From Crateriforma conspicua (GTDB lineage: Bacteria; Planctomycetota; Planctomycetia; Pirellulales; Pirellulaceae), in assembly GCF_007752935.1 (NCBI RefSeq), contig NZ_CP036319.1:4754501-4818500 (forward strand): 64,000 nt of DNA, in the 5' to 3' direction. Each line of letters starts with the position of its first letter. The stretch's first letter is position 1. Of the stretch, positions 51,920-61,465 are shown one piece after another. The notes under the pieces were generated by a model. It saw nothing but the letters and a program-made list of their open reading frames with translations. It searched no databases and was not told the origin of the DNA. Both the position numbers and the translations under genes were made by a program.

Positions 51920-54900
51920 TTGCCCACGCATGAACCCGAATCGCCGTCGACAGACCCCGCATCGGATGCCCGGCGTGATGCGGCCGCAGCCATCGAACTG
52001 GCTGCCGATTTATTGACGGAATCTCGACGTCTGCAAACGCCGCAAGAACGACGCCAGCAATCCGAACTGGATCGCATGCTCGGCCACGATGGCGACAAAG
52101 CCACGCTGGTGGAAATGACCGATCAAGCGTTTCGCACGCACACGTCGGCGCGGGTGGCGGACCAGATGACTCATCTGTTGGATCTGCAAGGCATCCCTCG
52201 CTTTTTCAACCCGGTCGAACAAGCGATGCTGAAAGGATTCCAAGCGTTCGGCGAATACTTGCCCGGCGTGGCGGTGCCGCTGGTCAAAGAAAAGATGCGT
52301 CGTGAAACGGCGAACGTGATATTGCCGGCCGAACCTGACTTATTGGCTTCCCATCTGGAATCGCGTCAGAGCCATGGCGTGGCCATGAACGTCAACTTGT
52401 TGGGCGAGGCATTGTTGGGCGAAGACGAAACACGACGGCGGATGCAAGCGTTTTGCGATCTGTTGCGGATGCCCACGGTGCAGTGCATCTCCGTCAAGCT
52501 AACGACGCTGTACAGCCAAGTTTCTGCGTTGGCTCGCGATCACACGATTCGTGCGGTGTCCAATCGCTTGGAACGTTTGTATCGCAACGCCAACCATGAC
52601 GACGGCAATGGTCATCGGCAAGCCAAATTTGTTTATTTGGACATGGAGGAGTACAGCGACTTGTACTTAACCGCCGAGGTGTTACGCACGACGTTGCAGC
52701 GTGACGACTTGGAATCGGTGAAGGCGGGAATCGCGTTACAAGCCTATATCCCCGATTCTTTTCTGGTGATGTGCGATCTGATCCAGTGGTCATCCGATCG
52801 CGTGAAGTCGGGCGGTGTTCCCCTGACGATCCGCTTGGTCAAAGGTGCCAACTTGGAAATGGAACGCGTCCATGCGTCCGTTAGCGGTTGGCCGCTTGCA
52901 CCGTACACCAACAAGCATGACACAGATGCTAATTACAAGCGGATGCTGAGGGAATTGATCACCGCAGCATCGGCCGGACACGTCCGAGTCGGTGTCGCGT
53001 CACACAACTTGTTTGATGTGGCGTTGGCGATGATTTGGACTCAAAGCCTCGGTGCCGCCGACGCCGTCCAGTTCGAAATGCTGGAAGGCATGGCCAATCA
53101 TCAACGACGTGCGCTGACCGAACGTGATGCATCGATGTTGTTGTACGCACCGGCATGTCGCAAGAAAGACTTCTTACACGCGATCACATATTTGATTCGC
53201 CGACTGGATGAAAACACGGGTGCGGAAAACTTCTTGCGACACGCGTATCGCTTGCAGCCCGACACACCTGATTTCAAGTTGCTGGCAGATCGATTCGAAG
53301 CCGCCTTGATCGAAAGCCCAAGTGTTTCGGTACAACGACGCCGAACCCAAAACCGCTGTCGGCCACCAACACCGCCACCGGTGGCAAAACACTGGACGCA
53401 ATTTGCCAACGAACCCGATACCGATTGGTCGCTGCTGTACCACGGGCATTGGGCTCGGGAAACACTGGATCAATGGCAAACAAAGTGCGACGACAACGCG
53501 ATATGCGTGACTCCGGTGATTGCCGGACATTCGGTGGCGGAATCTGCCAACGATGATGGGGCGGACGCACAGCCGTGGTTCACGACCGACGACGTGTCGC
53601 GTCCCGGCGTGGTCACCTGTCGCTATCAAAAGGCCGATATCGCCGCGGTGATGACGGCGGTGGACATGGCATCGCAATCGACGTGGGCCGCCGACCGATC
53701 CGTCGACGATCGTCACGCGGTGCTTCGCAAGGTCGCTCAACTTGTCCGCACTCGACGTGGCGATTTGATCGGCAGCATGGTGGCGGGTGCCGGGAAGACC
53801 GTCGCCGAAGCCGACCCCGAAGTCAGCGAGGCCGTGGATTTCCTGGAGTTCTATCCGCTGACGATGAAGGCCTGGGACGAATGCCCTGGCATCGAATGTC
53901 GTCCTCGCGGCGTGGTGTCGGTGATCACACCATGGAATTTTCCGCTGGCGATTGCGTGCGGCGGGATCTCGGCAGCGATTTCGGCGGGTAATCCCGTCGT
54001 GTTGAAACCTTCGACGCAAACGTTGCTGCCGGCATGGTTGCTGTGCCAAGCCTTCTGGGATGCGGGCGTGCCCATCGAAGCGTTGCAGATGATCGTCTGT
54101 GACGACGACGTCGCCGAAGAATGCCTGGTCAAGAATCCAACGGTCGACACCGTGGTGCTGACCGGCGGAACGTCGACCGCGATGCGAATGCTGGACGTTC
54201 GTCCGGACCTGCACCTGTTGGCCGAAACCGGTGGCAAGAACGTGACTATTGTCACGGCAATGGCGGACCGCGACTTAGCGATCAAACATGTGTTGCACTC
54301 GGCTTTCGGACACAGCGGTCAAAAATGCAGTGCGACTTCGCTGCTGTTGCTGGAAAACGAAGTCTTCGACGATCCAGTGTTTCGCGAAACCTTGGCGGAC
54401 GCGGTTCGCAGTCTGCCCGTGGGATCCGCGTGGGACTTGCACACCCGCGTGACCCCTTTGGTCGATCCGCCGACGGAAAAGCTTCGGCGTGGTCTACAGG
54501 AATTGGAAAGCGATGAAACCTGGCTGGTGATGTCCGAACGAGTCGACGGTCATCCGACTCTGTACCGACCGGGGGTGAAGTGGAACGTCCAGCCGGGAAG
54601 CTTTACTCACACCACCGAATTGTTCGGTCCCGTGTTGGGCGTGATGCGTTTCGGGCGTCTGGAAGAAGCGATCGAGATGGTTCGCAACACGGGCTATGGG
54701 TTGACCAGCGGATTAGAGAGCCTGGACGATCGCGAGATCCAACTGTGGCGTGAATCCATCCCCGCAGGCAACCTGTACATCAACCGTCCGACAACGGGTG
54801 CGATTGTTTTGCGACAACCGTTCGGCGGTGTGGGTCTTTCTGCCTATGGTCCGGGAATCAAAGCGGGCGGACCGAACTATGTTTTGGCACTTTCGCGCGT

Positions 54901-55591
54901 CAATCACACCAACGATTGGGAACCGACCGAAAAAGAAGCCGACACGCCGCACCAGTCTTTGGATCCATTTCGTCAGTGGATGAAAGACAACCAAACGTCT
55001 GAATCTGTTTTTGGCAGTGCCCAACGCTTGCGATTCCAGCGTGCCGTCGCGTCGCAAACGCTGGCTCATCAGACCGACTTTGCGAAAGAACACGACACCT
55101 TTCAGTTGGTCGGGCAGGATAATGTTCGGCGTTATCGTCCGGTCGACGGAATGACGATACGGATTGAGCCAGGCGATGATTTGGCCGATGCAGTGGTGGC
55201 AATCTCGGCTGCCGTATGCGTGGGAACTCCGATCACACTTTCCCTTTCACCTGAAATGGATGAAGCCGCCCGCGATTGGCTGGAAAGTAGTGCCGATTGG
55301 TTACCAAGCCTGATCGATCCGATCGAAGAAACGATGGCGCAATTGGTACATCGGATCGAAGCTGGGTGCATCAGCCGACTTCGCACCGTGTCGGTCGCCG
55401 GCGAGTCCATCCGGCGTGCATGCGGCCAAAGGTTCATTACCGTGATTGCTGAACCGGTTGTCGATCATGGACGCATCGAATGTCTGCGGTACTTGAACGA
55501 ACAATCCATTTCGCACGACTACCACCGATATGGAAACCTGGGACGCCGATCCGCACGTTTCGAACGCGGTTCAGCAACGCGGTCTGAATGA
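51920..55591 (+). CDS. putA: Bifunctional proline dehydrogenase / L-glutamate gamma-semialdehyde dehydrogenase (PutA)
   Basis: A 1223-residue fusion that oxidises proline to glutamate. The proline dehydrogenase barrel lies at about 60-480 (EYSDLYLTAEVL, LTIRLVKGANLEMER, SHNLFDVALA, QFEMLEGMAN). The aldehyde dehydrogenase lies at about 530-1000, with Glu769 in AETGGKN and Cys803 in GQKCSAT as catalytic residues. A further 200 residues follow with no motif I can name. There is no N-terminal DNA-binding domain, so it is not a PutA repressor. The start is TTG 51920, preceded by AAAGGA at good spacing. Confidence 0.9.
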   Translation: MPTHEPESPSTDPASDARRDAAAAIELAADLLTESRRLQTPQERRQQSELDRMLGHDGDKATLVEMTDQAFRTHTSARVADQMTHLLDLQGIPRFFNPVEQAMLKGFQAFGEYLPGVAVPLVKEKMRRETANVILPAEPDLLASHLESRQSHGVAMNVNLLGEALLGEDETRRRMQAFCDLLRMPTVQCISVKLTTLYSQVSALARDHTIRAVSNRLERLYRNANHDDGNGHRQAKFVYLDMEEYSDLYLTAEVLRTTLQRDDLESVKAGIALQAYIPDSFLVMCDLIQWSSDRVKSGGVPLTIRLVKGANLEMERVHASVSGWPLAPYTNKHDTDANYKRMLRELITAASAGHVRVGVASHNLFDVALAMIWTQSLGAADAVQFEMLEGMANHQRRALTERDASMLLYAPACRKKDFLHAITYLIRRLDENTGAENFLRHAYRLQPDTPDFKLLADRFEAALIESPSVSVQRRRTQNRCRPPTPPPVAKHWTQFANEPDTDWSLLYHGHWARETLDQWQTKCDDNAICVTPVIAGHSVAESANDDGADAQPWFTTDDVSRPGVVTCRYQKADIAAVMTAVDMASQSTWAADRSVDDRHAVLRKVAQLVRTRRGDLIGSMVAGAGKTVAEADPEVSEAVDFLEFYPLTMKAWDECPGIECRPRGVVSVITPWNFPLAIACGGISAAISAGNPVVLKPSTQTLLPAWLLCQAFWDAGVPIEALQMIVCDDDVAEECLVKNPTVDTVVLTGGTSTAMRMLDVRPDLHLLAETGGKNVTIVTAMADRDLAIKHVLHSAFGHSGQKCSATSLLLLENEVFDDPVFRETLADAVRSLPVGSAWDLHTRVTPLVDPPTEKLRRGLQELESDETWLVMSERVDGHPTLYRPGVKWNVQPGSFTHTTELFGPVLGVMRFGRLEEAIEMVRNTGYGLTSGLESLDDREIQLWRESIPAGNLYINRPTTGAIVLRQPFGGVGLSAYGPGIKAGGPNYVLALSRVNHTNDWEPTEKEADTPHQSLDPFRQWMKDNQTSESVFGSAQRLRFQRAVASQTLAHQTDFAKEHDTFQLVGQDNVRRYRPVDGMTIRIEPGDDLADAVVAISAAVCVGTPITLSLSPEMDEAARDWLESSADWLPSLIDPIEETMAQLVHRIEAGCISRLRTVSVAGESIRRACGQRFITVIAEPVVDHGRIECLRYLNEQSISHDYHRYGNLGRRSARFERGSATRSE

Positions 55592-55650
55592 CGCGATCAG
55601 CGGGTCGTTCCGAAACGACTTCACCGAACCAGTCGTACGATCAAAACGTG

Positions 55651-56751
55651 TCACGCCAGGTACCATCGCTGCAACGAATCCTTCGCCCCGGCATCGCCGC
55701 GGTCACCAGAATCATCCGCGTCCATGTTCCACGCTGTCGGTGACTTACCATCCAGTTCACTGTGTCGATGATCACATTCGATGCGATGCTGACGCAGCGA
55801 TTTCAGTTCACCCCAATCATCGAACAAATTGGGACGCAGCATCTTGATCACCGATTGTGCGACCCGCCGGTTGGCCTGAGGTAGCGCGGGAGTTCGATCG
55901 ACGTGACGCGAGAGCGTGTTCATCATCGACGCATTCAACAAAGCCGCGGCGGCGCTGTATCCGATCGTTGGCCCCAGTTCGGCAGTTTCATCGGCATAGC
56001 TGCGAATCAATTCTTTGTCGAAACCGTACTTCATCGCCGTCGACAATCGAACCGGCATGCGTCCCAGCAAAGCGTCGGTCCAGCGTTCCACCGTCATTCG
56101 CAATCGATTCAAGCGAACCGCGTCGGTCACGCGACAACCGCGATTGTGCAGCATCAAAAACTGGACGCGGTTCCGTGCATCCAAGTGACTGGACTGAATC
56201 GCGTCGGTGATGGGACTCAGGTCTTGCTTGCCCGAACCAACCGGCGTTTCCTTATCGGATGAAGCAGCCGAAGCGTCGCCTGACGAAGACGCGTCGCGAT
56301 CCTTGTCATGGGACATGCTGTATCCCGGAACCGAATCGCCACCGACAACGATTTCGCCCCAAGGATCGATCGCCCAGTCGTCCGCGTCGGGCAGGGGGCC
56401 ATCGATGGCGTCTTCATCAGACCAAGTCTTGGCGCAAATCGGTGCCGATCGGAACTGTTGATCCGAAGCGGCGGCCAAGCATGCGACCACACGCGACAGC
56501 ATTTCGCTGACCAAAATTTCCTGTAACACCACCAGGTGATCATCCCACCAACGCCGCAGTGCGACCCAATCGCCGGCCTGATGCGCTTGTCGATTCCGAG
56601 CCATCGCTTGATGCCACAAATCGGAACGCGATCGACAGGCCACCCAATAGTCGGTCAGAGCGCGGGGACAGATCGCGTCTTCGCGGTATGCGATGGCGTG
56701 ACCTCGTTGGGCCAGCAGCGAAGCCAGATTGGCCAACTGTAAACAGTGCAT
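55651..56751 (-). CDS. Hypothetical protein, planctomycete type
   Basis: A 366-residue protein of unknown function. The chosen start ATG 56751 (MHCLQLANLASLLAQRGHAI) gives a coherent helical N-terminus; the frame runs to 57039, but the extra 96 codons are Arg/His-rich and look like chance. A central acidic Ser-rich linker (about 190-225) separates two helical parts; the second contains LSTAMKYGFDKELIRSY and LGPTIGYSAAAALLNASMM. It is convergent with putA. No catalytic motif or membrane segment stands out. Confidence 0.55.
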   Translation of the reverse strand: MHCLQLANLASLLAQRGHAIAYREDAICPRALTDYWVACRSRSDLWHQAMARNRQAHQAGDWVALRRWWDDHLVVLQEILVSEMLSRVVACLAAASDQQFRSAPICAKTWSDEDAIDGPLPDADDWAIDPWGEIVVGGDSVPGYSMSHDKDRDASSSGDASAASSDKETPVGSGKQDLSPITDAIQSSHLDARNRVQFLMLHNRGCRVTDAVRLNRLRMTVERWTDALLGRMPVRLSTAMKYGFDKELIRSYADETAELGPTIGYSAAAALLNASMMNTLSRHVDRTPALPQANRRVAQSVIKMLRPNLFDDWGELKSLRQHRIECDHRHSELDGKSPTAWNMDADDSGDRGDAGAKDSLQRWYLA

Positions 56752-57352
56752 GGGCGGTCTTGGCAGACGGGGCAAATGGTCGGACGCCAAAGTCGTTCGG
56801 AGGTGGACCGTTCGAAAACGACGCGATGATGCCGACACGTCTTTCCCCCGCGCTGACGTGCCGGCGACACGATGCAAAAGCAGACGATGTGCCGACCGCC
56901 CGCGACCGCGTTGCCACAGATCGCCATGGGCGTCCCGTGAATAATTGAAATGCCCGGAAATTGCGGGATCCAGCGCTCGTTCACCGCATTGCGAATGTTC
57001 CGCGTGAACCGCATCGGCAACGCCCAACGGCAAAAGCAATGTTGCCTGCCGGCATCACGGACGTTGCGTCCCGGCGACATCGATGTCGCAAAACCGGCGG
57101 ATCGGCTGGTGGGATGGGCGGACAAGAAGAGGCCGGATGTTCCGCCGGCGCATAAAAAAAACGGCCCGGGTTTTGTGCCCCAACCTGCCGATGCTCACCC
57201 ATCGGACGGCTGAAAAAAAACCCGGGCCGCTCACCGGAGCAGCACTCGTAGTTCGCGTGCCCCACACATGCTCATTATGAGCAACTGCTCCTGTCTTTAT
57301 TATCGAACATGTTTCGTTTTGCGTCCTGAAAAAGGCTGTAAAAACACAGATT
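56752..57352. other. Gap with a large inverted repeat
   Basis: About 600 bases between two leftward genes. It contains the large inverted repeat described separately (57154-57229) and a perfect palindrome TGCTCATTATGAGCA at 57269-57283, which could be an operator. A TTATTA stretch near 57297 is a possible -10 element. The 56752-57039 portion is an open but unconvincing frame. Confidence 0.4.
57154..57229 (-). terminator. Leftward terminator with 13-base stem and T8
   Basis: CGGCCCGGGTTTT (57162-57174) is the exact inverse of AAAACCCGGGCCG (57217-57229). The 42-base interior carries a second stem CCGATG/CATCGG. On the minus strand the stem is followed by eight T (57161-57154). It would end the transcript of the 57353-57913 gene. 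Confidence 0.7.
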
Positions 57353-57913
57353 TCAGGGTTTCGACGTCGCTATCATCCCCCACAGCAGTTGACACCATTC
57401 CACCCACTGAACCTCTGTCAGGTCAGGATTTTCCGGTTGCGATGAACGGACGGATTTCTGACACTGGTCGACGAATCCGTCGGCCGACGGGTACCAATCG
57501 GGGAATTCCGATTGCAGGGCGATTTCGACAGGATGCTGTCCGGCACCGCGGAACCAATACTTGGCGTTGCCGTAATCGCCTTCGCGGCGGTGCATCACGC
57601 CATGCAGATAGCTGCCGGTGGGCGTGTGCAGACGTTGGCTGATGCTGTGGCTGCGGTCCAGATCGCCGGCCAACAACCACAGCGTGCTGGCGATCGGATC
57701 CCGGTTGGCCGCGGCAGACGCCAGACACCACTGTTTCGCGGGCGTGCCGGTCAGGAAGTCATCCAATGGGGCATCGCGGCCGCTGTCATCCAACGGTGGC
57801 ACGGCGGCGGCGACGATTCGATCGACCAATTCGCCGTCCAAAGCTTGCCTCAATTGGCTTTCAAAGTCGCCGTCGGTCGAGTGGCCTGATCCGATGATCC
57901 GCAGTTGGGGCAT
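57353..57913 (-). CDS. Hypothetical protein, planctomycete type
   Basis: A 186-residue protein with no recognised named domain. It contains a well-defined motif, LHGVMHRREGDYGNAKYWFRGAGQHP (quoted in parts: HRREGDYGNAKYWF), plus Trp-rich stretches (WCLASAAAN, FPDWYPSADGF, VQWVEWCQLLWGM). These look like a repeat-type helical fold. The start is ATG 57913. It lies leftward, about 130 bases from the S1-domain gene in divergent orientation, and is followed by the large leftward terminator. The function is unknown. Confidence 0.6.
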   Translation of the reverse strand: MPQLRIIGSGHSTDGDFESQLRQALDGELVDRIVAAAVPPLDDSGRDAPLDDFLTGTPAKQWCLASAAANRDPIASTLWLLAGDLDRSHSISQRLHTPTGSYLHGVMHRREGDYGNAKYWFRGAGQHPVEIALQSEFPDWYPSADGFVDQCQKSVRSSQPENPDLTEVQWVEWCQLLWGMIATSKP

Positions 57914-58040
57914 GGCTGGAGTTGACTCTATCTGATCGAGATTCGTGTTGTTAGACTGTTCGCCCTTAGCATCAACGGCGATGCCCAGCGATTGACGTTG
58001 TGGCCGCCTAATTTACTAACCGATCACGGCACCACCACCG

Positions 58041-59768
58041 ATGACCAACGGCGAACAGACGCCCGAAACCGGGTCCCCTGCGTCGGACAGCGCCAGCCCG
58101 CAAGATCCCGCCAACGCAACCGCCCCCACACCACGCCCGGACGACGCTGTCCCGAATCCGGAAAACACTTCGGAAAACTCGGTGACGTCGGAATCGGCGC
58201 CGGTGGACACGCCGTCGGCCGCCCCGGCCGCGGATTCCGAAACGTCCAGCGGTGACGATGCCAAACCGGTGGCACGAGGCAGCGGTCCGCTTGCCTCACG
58301 TGGACTGGGACTGGCCAAACCCGCGTCGCCGGTCGCGACGACCGACGCCGGGGCCGCTTCATCGGACAAGCCTGCCAAGAAGAAAAAGCCGGGCGGCAAA
58401 AAGGCCCCGCGTCCTCGCTTGGCCGGCGAGCGAGGTTCGACCGACAACGCTCCCAAAGTCGTTCCCAGCGGCGTGACCACTCCGGCCGCCGCCAAGGCGC
58501 CGCCCAAGCAGGGCAAGGTCGCCGTCCCGAGTTTGCGGCAACCGTTGTCCGACGACTTGCAGGCCGAACTGGACATGCAACTGGCCGATTCGGACATCGA
58601 TTCGATTCTGGGTGGCGGTGCCGGTATGCCGGACCGCAAAGAACCGCTGGCCGAAGGTTCGCGGTTACAAGGTCGCGTTCTGAAAATCCATGACGACAGC
58701 GTCTTCATCGGTATGGGCGGCCCGGATGAAGGCGTCGTGCCCTTCGAACAATTCGAACAAGAGCCGGAAATCGGCAGCTCCGTCGAAGTGATGGTGCGCG
58801 GTTTCAACGGCGAAGACGGCTTGTACGTCCTGACCTTGCCCGGCCAAGCGGTCGACGTCAGCGACTGGGCGGACATGGAAGAAGGATCCGTCGTCGAAGC
58901 CACCATCACGGGACACAACGCCGGTGGCTTGGAATGCAAGGTCGGCGGCGTCCGCGGTTTCATCCCGATCAGCCAAGTCACCGAGTATCGCGTCGAAGAC
59001 CTGTCGGAATTCGTCGACCAACGCATGATCTGTTTGGTCACCGAAGCCAACGAGCGACGCGGCAACCTGGTGCTATCACGTCGGGCAATCCTGGAACGTG
59101 AACGCGAAGAAAAACGCAAGGAGCAATTGGAAAAGCTGGAAGTCGGCGATGAACTGAAGGGCACGGTTCGCAGCATCAAGGACTTCGGTGCCTTCGTCGA
59201 CCTGGGCGGACTGGACGGGCTGATCCACATCAGCAAGCTCAGCTGGGATCGCGTCAAACACCCCAGCGAAGTGTTGGAAGAAGGCCAAGAGGTCCAGGTC
59301 AAACTGGAAAAGGTCGACAAGGCGACCGGAAAGATCAGCCTTTCCTATCGCGACCTGCTGGAAAACCCTTGGGACACTGCCGAAGCCACCTTCGCCGCGG
59401 GCACGGTTCACAAAGGCACCGTCACCCGGATCGCCAACTTCGGGTGCTTCGTCCGTTTGGCCGCCGGCATCGAAGGCTTGGTGCACATCAGCGAATTGGC
59501 TCATCATCGCGTTTCGAAAATCAGTGCTTTCGTTTCCGAAGGCGACGAAGTCGAAGTCAAAGTGCTGTCGTTCGATCGCGATACTCAGAAAATCGCACTG
59601 TCGATCAAAGCGGCCCAGACCTCGGCCGCTGACACCGCAAAATCCAAACCGGCCGAAGAAGAGATCGAACCGCCACGCGAGATGGCCGTCAAGTCACGCC
59701 ATGACGGTCCGCTGAAAGGCGGCAACAACCGTGACACCGGTGGCGAACGGTTTGGGCTCCGCTGGTAA
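58041..59768 (+). CDS. S1-domain RNA-binding protein (RpsA-like)
   Basis: A 575-residue RNA-binding protein. The first 190 or so residues are low-complexity, rich in Ala, Pro, Ser, Asp and Lys. Four S1-type beta barrels follow, roughly at 205-270, 280-355, 375-445 and 460-530. The third and fourth carry classic S1 signatures ([65 protein letters not shown]). Fewer repeats than E. coli RpsA (six) and the long disordered head suggest a ribosomal S1 relative or an RNA-decay factor. The stop TAA overlaps the ATG of the next gene. Confidence 0.85.
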   Translation: MTNGEQTPETGSPASDSASPQDPANATAPTPRPDDAVPNPENTSENSVTSESAPVDTPSAAPAADSETSSGDDAKPVARGSGPLASRGLGLAKPASPVATTDAGAASSDKPAKKKKPGGKKAPRPRLAGERGSTDNAPKVVPSGVTTPAAAKAPPKQGKVAVPSLRQPLSDDLQAELDMQLADSDIDSILGGGAGMPDRKEPLAEGSRLQGRVLKIHDDSVFIGMGGPDEGVVPFEQFEQEPEIGSSVEVMVRGFNGEDGLYVLTLPGQAVDVSDWADMEEGSVVEATITGHNAGGLECKVGGVRGFIPISQVTEYRVEDLSEFVDQRMICLVTEANERRGNLVLSRRAILEREREEKRKEQLEKLEVGDELKGTVRSIKDFGAFVDLGGLDGLIHISKLSWDRVKHPSEVLEEGQEVQVKLEKVDKATGKISLSYRDLLENPWDTAEATFAAGTVHKGTVTRIANFGCFVRLAAGIEGLVHISELAHHRVSKISAFVSEGDEVEVKVLSFDRDTQKIALSIKAAQTSAADTAKSKPAEEEIEPPREMAVKSRHDGPLKGGNNRDTGGERFGLRW

Positions 59769-60547
59769 TGCGTTTTCTGTTCCTCGGTGACATCGTTGGA
59801 AAACCCGGCTACACCGCGGTGCTGCAGCACGCGGCACCGCTGAAGAAAGAACTGGGTTTAGATGCCATCGTCGCGAACGCTGAAAATGCATCCGATGGTT
59901 CCGGCTTGACGCCACGTCAGTTCCAGCGTCTGTGCGACGCCGGCGTGGATGCGATGACGATGGGCGATCACATCTATCGTCGCAAAGAGATCATGGACAC
60001 GTTGCAGTCCAGCGACCGGATCGTCAAACCGGCCAATTACCCGTCAACCGCCGCGGGTCACACGCACTGCATCGTCGACACACCGGCCGGAAAACTGGGC
60101 GTCGTGTCGCTGTTGGGACGCGTCTACATGCGTCCGGTCGATTGCCCGTTTGATGCGATCGATCGTGTGCTGGGCGAAATCGAAAACAAGGTCGACAGCA
60201 TTCTGGTTGACATTCACGCCGAAGCGACCAGCGATAAACAAACGCTGGGACGTTACCTGGACGGTCGTGTCACCGCTGTATTGGGCACCCACACGCACGT
60301 GCCGACCGCCGACACAGCCGTTCTGCCCGGCGGAACGGCGTTCCAATGTGACGTCGGAATGACCGGGCCGTACGACAGCATCATCGGACGGGACATCCGT
60401 CGCGTGATGGAAACCACGCGAACGTTCCAACCGACTCACTTTTATGTCGCCACCCGCGACGTCCGTCTATGCGGCGCGGTGATCGAAAGCGATTCCGATG
60501 GAAAAGCCACATCGATCCAACGTTTCGAGCGCGCCGTGGACGTTTGA
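59768..60547 (+). CDS. YmdB-family metallophosphoesterase
   Basis: A 259-residue phosphodiesterase of the YmdB/DR1281 family, which hydrolyses cyclic nucleotides and is linked to RNase Y control. Metal-site residues are visible: Asp8 (FLGDIVGKPG), Glu39-Asn40 (NAENASDGSG), His68, His150, His175 and His177 (GTHTHV). The family's Asn67 of GNH is Asp67 here (MGDHIY). Length is normal. The ATG overlaps the S1-domain gene's stop, so translation is probably coupled and both may act on RNA. Confidence 0.88.
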   Translation: MRFLFLGDIVGKPGYTAVLQHAAPLKKELGLDAIVANAENASDGSGLTPRQFQRLCDAGVDAMTMGDHIYRRKEIMDTLQSSDRIVKPANYPSTAAGHTHCIVDTPAGKLGVVSLLGRVYMRPVDCPFDAIDRVLGEIENKVDSILVDIHAEATSDKQTLGRYLDGRVTAVLGTHTHVPTADTAVLPGGTAFQCDVGMTGPYDSIIGRDIRRVMETTRTFQPTHFYVATRDVRLCGAVIESDSDGKATSIQRFERAVDV

Positions 60548-60559
60548 TCCCTGCGGCAA

Positions 60560-61432
60560 TCAACGCTGCGTTTGATCCGCCGGCATCGTCGCGCTGGCGG
60601 GCATCACATCGGCCGACTGGGTCATCGGCCGGCGGCGCATCGAAACGTCACTCGCGGGTGTCGCATCGCTGGACGCCAACATGGATCGGCTTTCGGTGGC
60701 ACCACCAATCTTGGTCGACCCCGGAACCGAGCGACGACGCTGGATCGTCGTCGTGGTCAATCCCGACGCTCGCGTGGTCCCACCGGCGTTGGCGGCCTGC
60801 CAGTCCTTGTACTCCGGTGCAAAACGTTGTGCCAACGTCTCTTGCGACTTTTCGACTTGACCGGGCAGCACCACCTTGGCCGGACTGGATTGAATCGGCT
60901 TGCCACTTTCGGTCACGAAGGATGCGACCAGCGAAATTTTACGCTGTTCGCCGCCGACGGCATCGAACGGAATCCAAACGCTGTACGACGCGCCTAGATC
61001 GGATTGGCTGTAGTGCTTTGTGAATTGCTCCGGCGTGAATTCGTAGCGCTTCACTTGTTCCTTGGGATCGGTCGCATCTTCGTTGAACGCATGCACGACC
61101 AAGGTCCCTTCGACCGGAACGGCGTGCGATTTTTCATCGAAGAAGAAAATCCGTCCGCCGAAACCACGGGTCGGAACCCGTCCGGTTTGCATCAGCGTAT
61201 CGGGTGTCCACGTCGCAGCGACTTGCACCGGATTGGGATACGGTTTGGGCTGGTCGTCTTTCTTTCCGATCAGCGGCAGTTTTTCCCACAGCGTTTCATC
61301 AGTCTTTGATGCGTTGGCCGTTGTGGGACGTCCCGTGTCTTGTTTGGCCGTCAGTGATGCACAACCGGTCATGGTTGTGGATCCACCGACCAACAGTGCG
61401 ACGGCGACGATTTGGCGTGATTTCTTTTTCAT
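60560..61432 (-). CDS. Lipoprotein downstream of the secretin
   Basis: A 290-residue lipoprotein. The signal peptide ends TTMTGCAS, with Cys24 as lipidation site. The mature protein has a Lys/Asp-rich linker, then a beta-rich domain (about 85-215, including GGRIFFFDEK, VEGTLVVHAF, SVWIPFDAVGG, LVASFVT). A Ser/Thr/Ala-rich tail with basic repeats follows. It starts 33 bases after the secretin stop and is in the same direction, so the pair is probably one operon. A pilotin-like or secretin-accessory role is inferred from position only. Confidence 0.7.
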   Translation of the reverse strand: MKKKSRQIVAVALLVGGSTTMTGCASLTAKQDTGRPTTANASKTDETLWEKLPLIGKKDDQPKPYPNPVQVAATWTPDTLMQTGRVPTRGFGGRIFFFDEKSHAVPVEGTLVVHAFNEDATDPKEQVKRYEFTPEQFTKHYSQSDLGASYSVWIPFDAVGGEQRKISLVASFVTESGKPIQSSPAKVVLPGQVEKSQETLAQRFAPEYKDWQAANAGGTTRASGLTTTTIQRRRSVPGSTKIGGATESRSMLASSDATPASDVSMRRRPMTQSADVMPASATMPADQTQR

Positions 61433-61465
61433 CGTTCGGATCCTTCCTTTCGATTGATTCGTCGA

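Noticed and set aside
56752-57039. N-terminal extension of the 55651-56751 hypothetical
   Set aside because: His/Arg-rich, no helix pattern, and no start signal; a coherent protein begins at ATG 56751.
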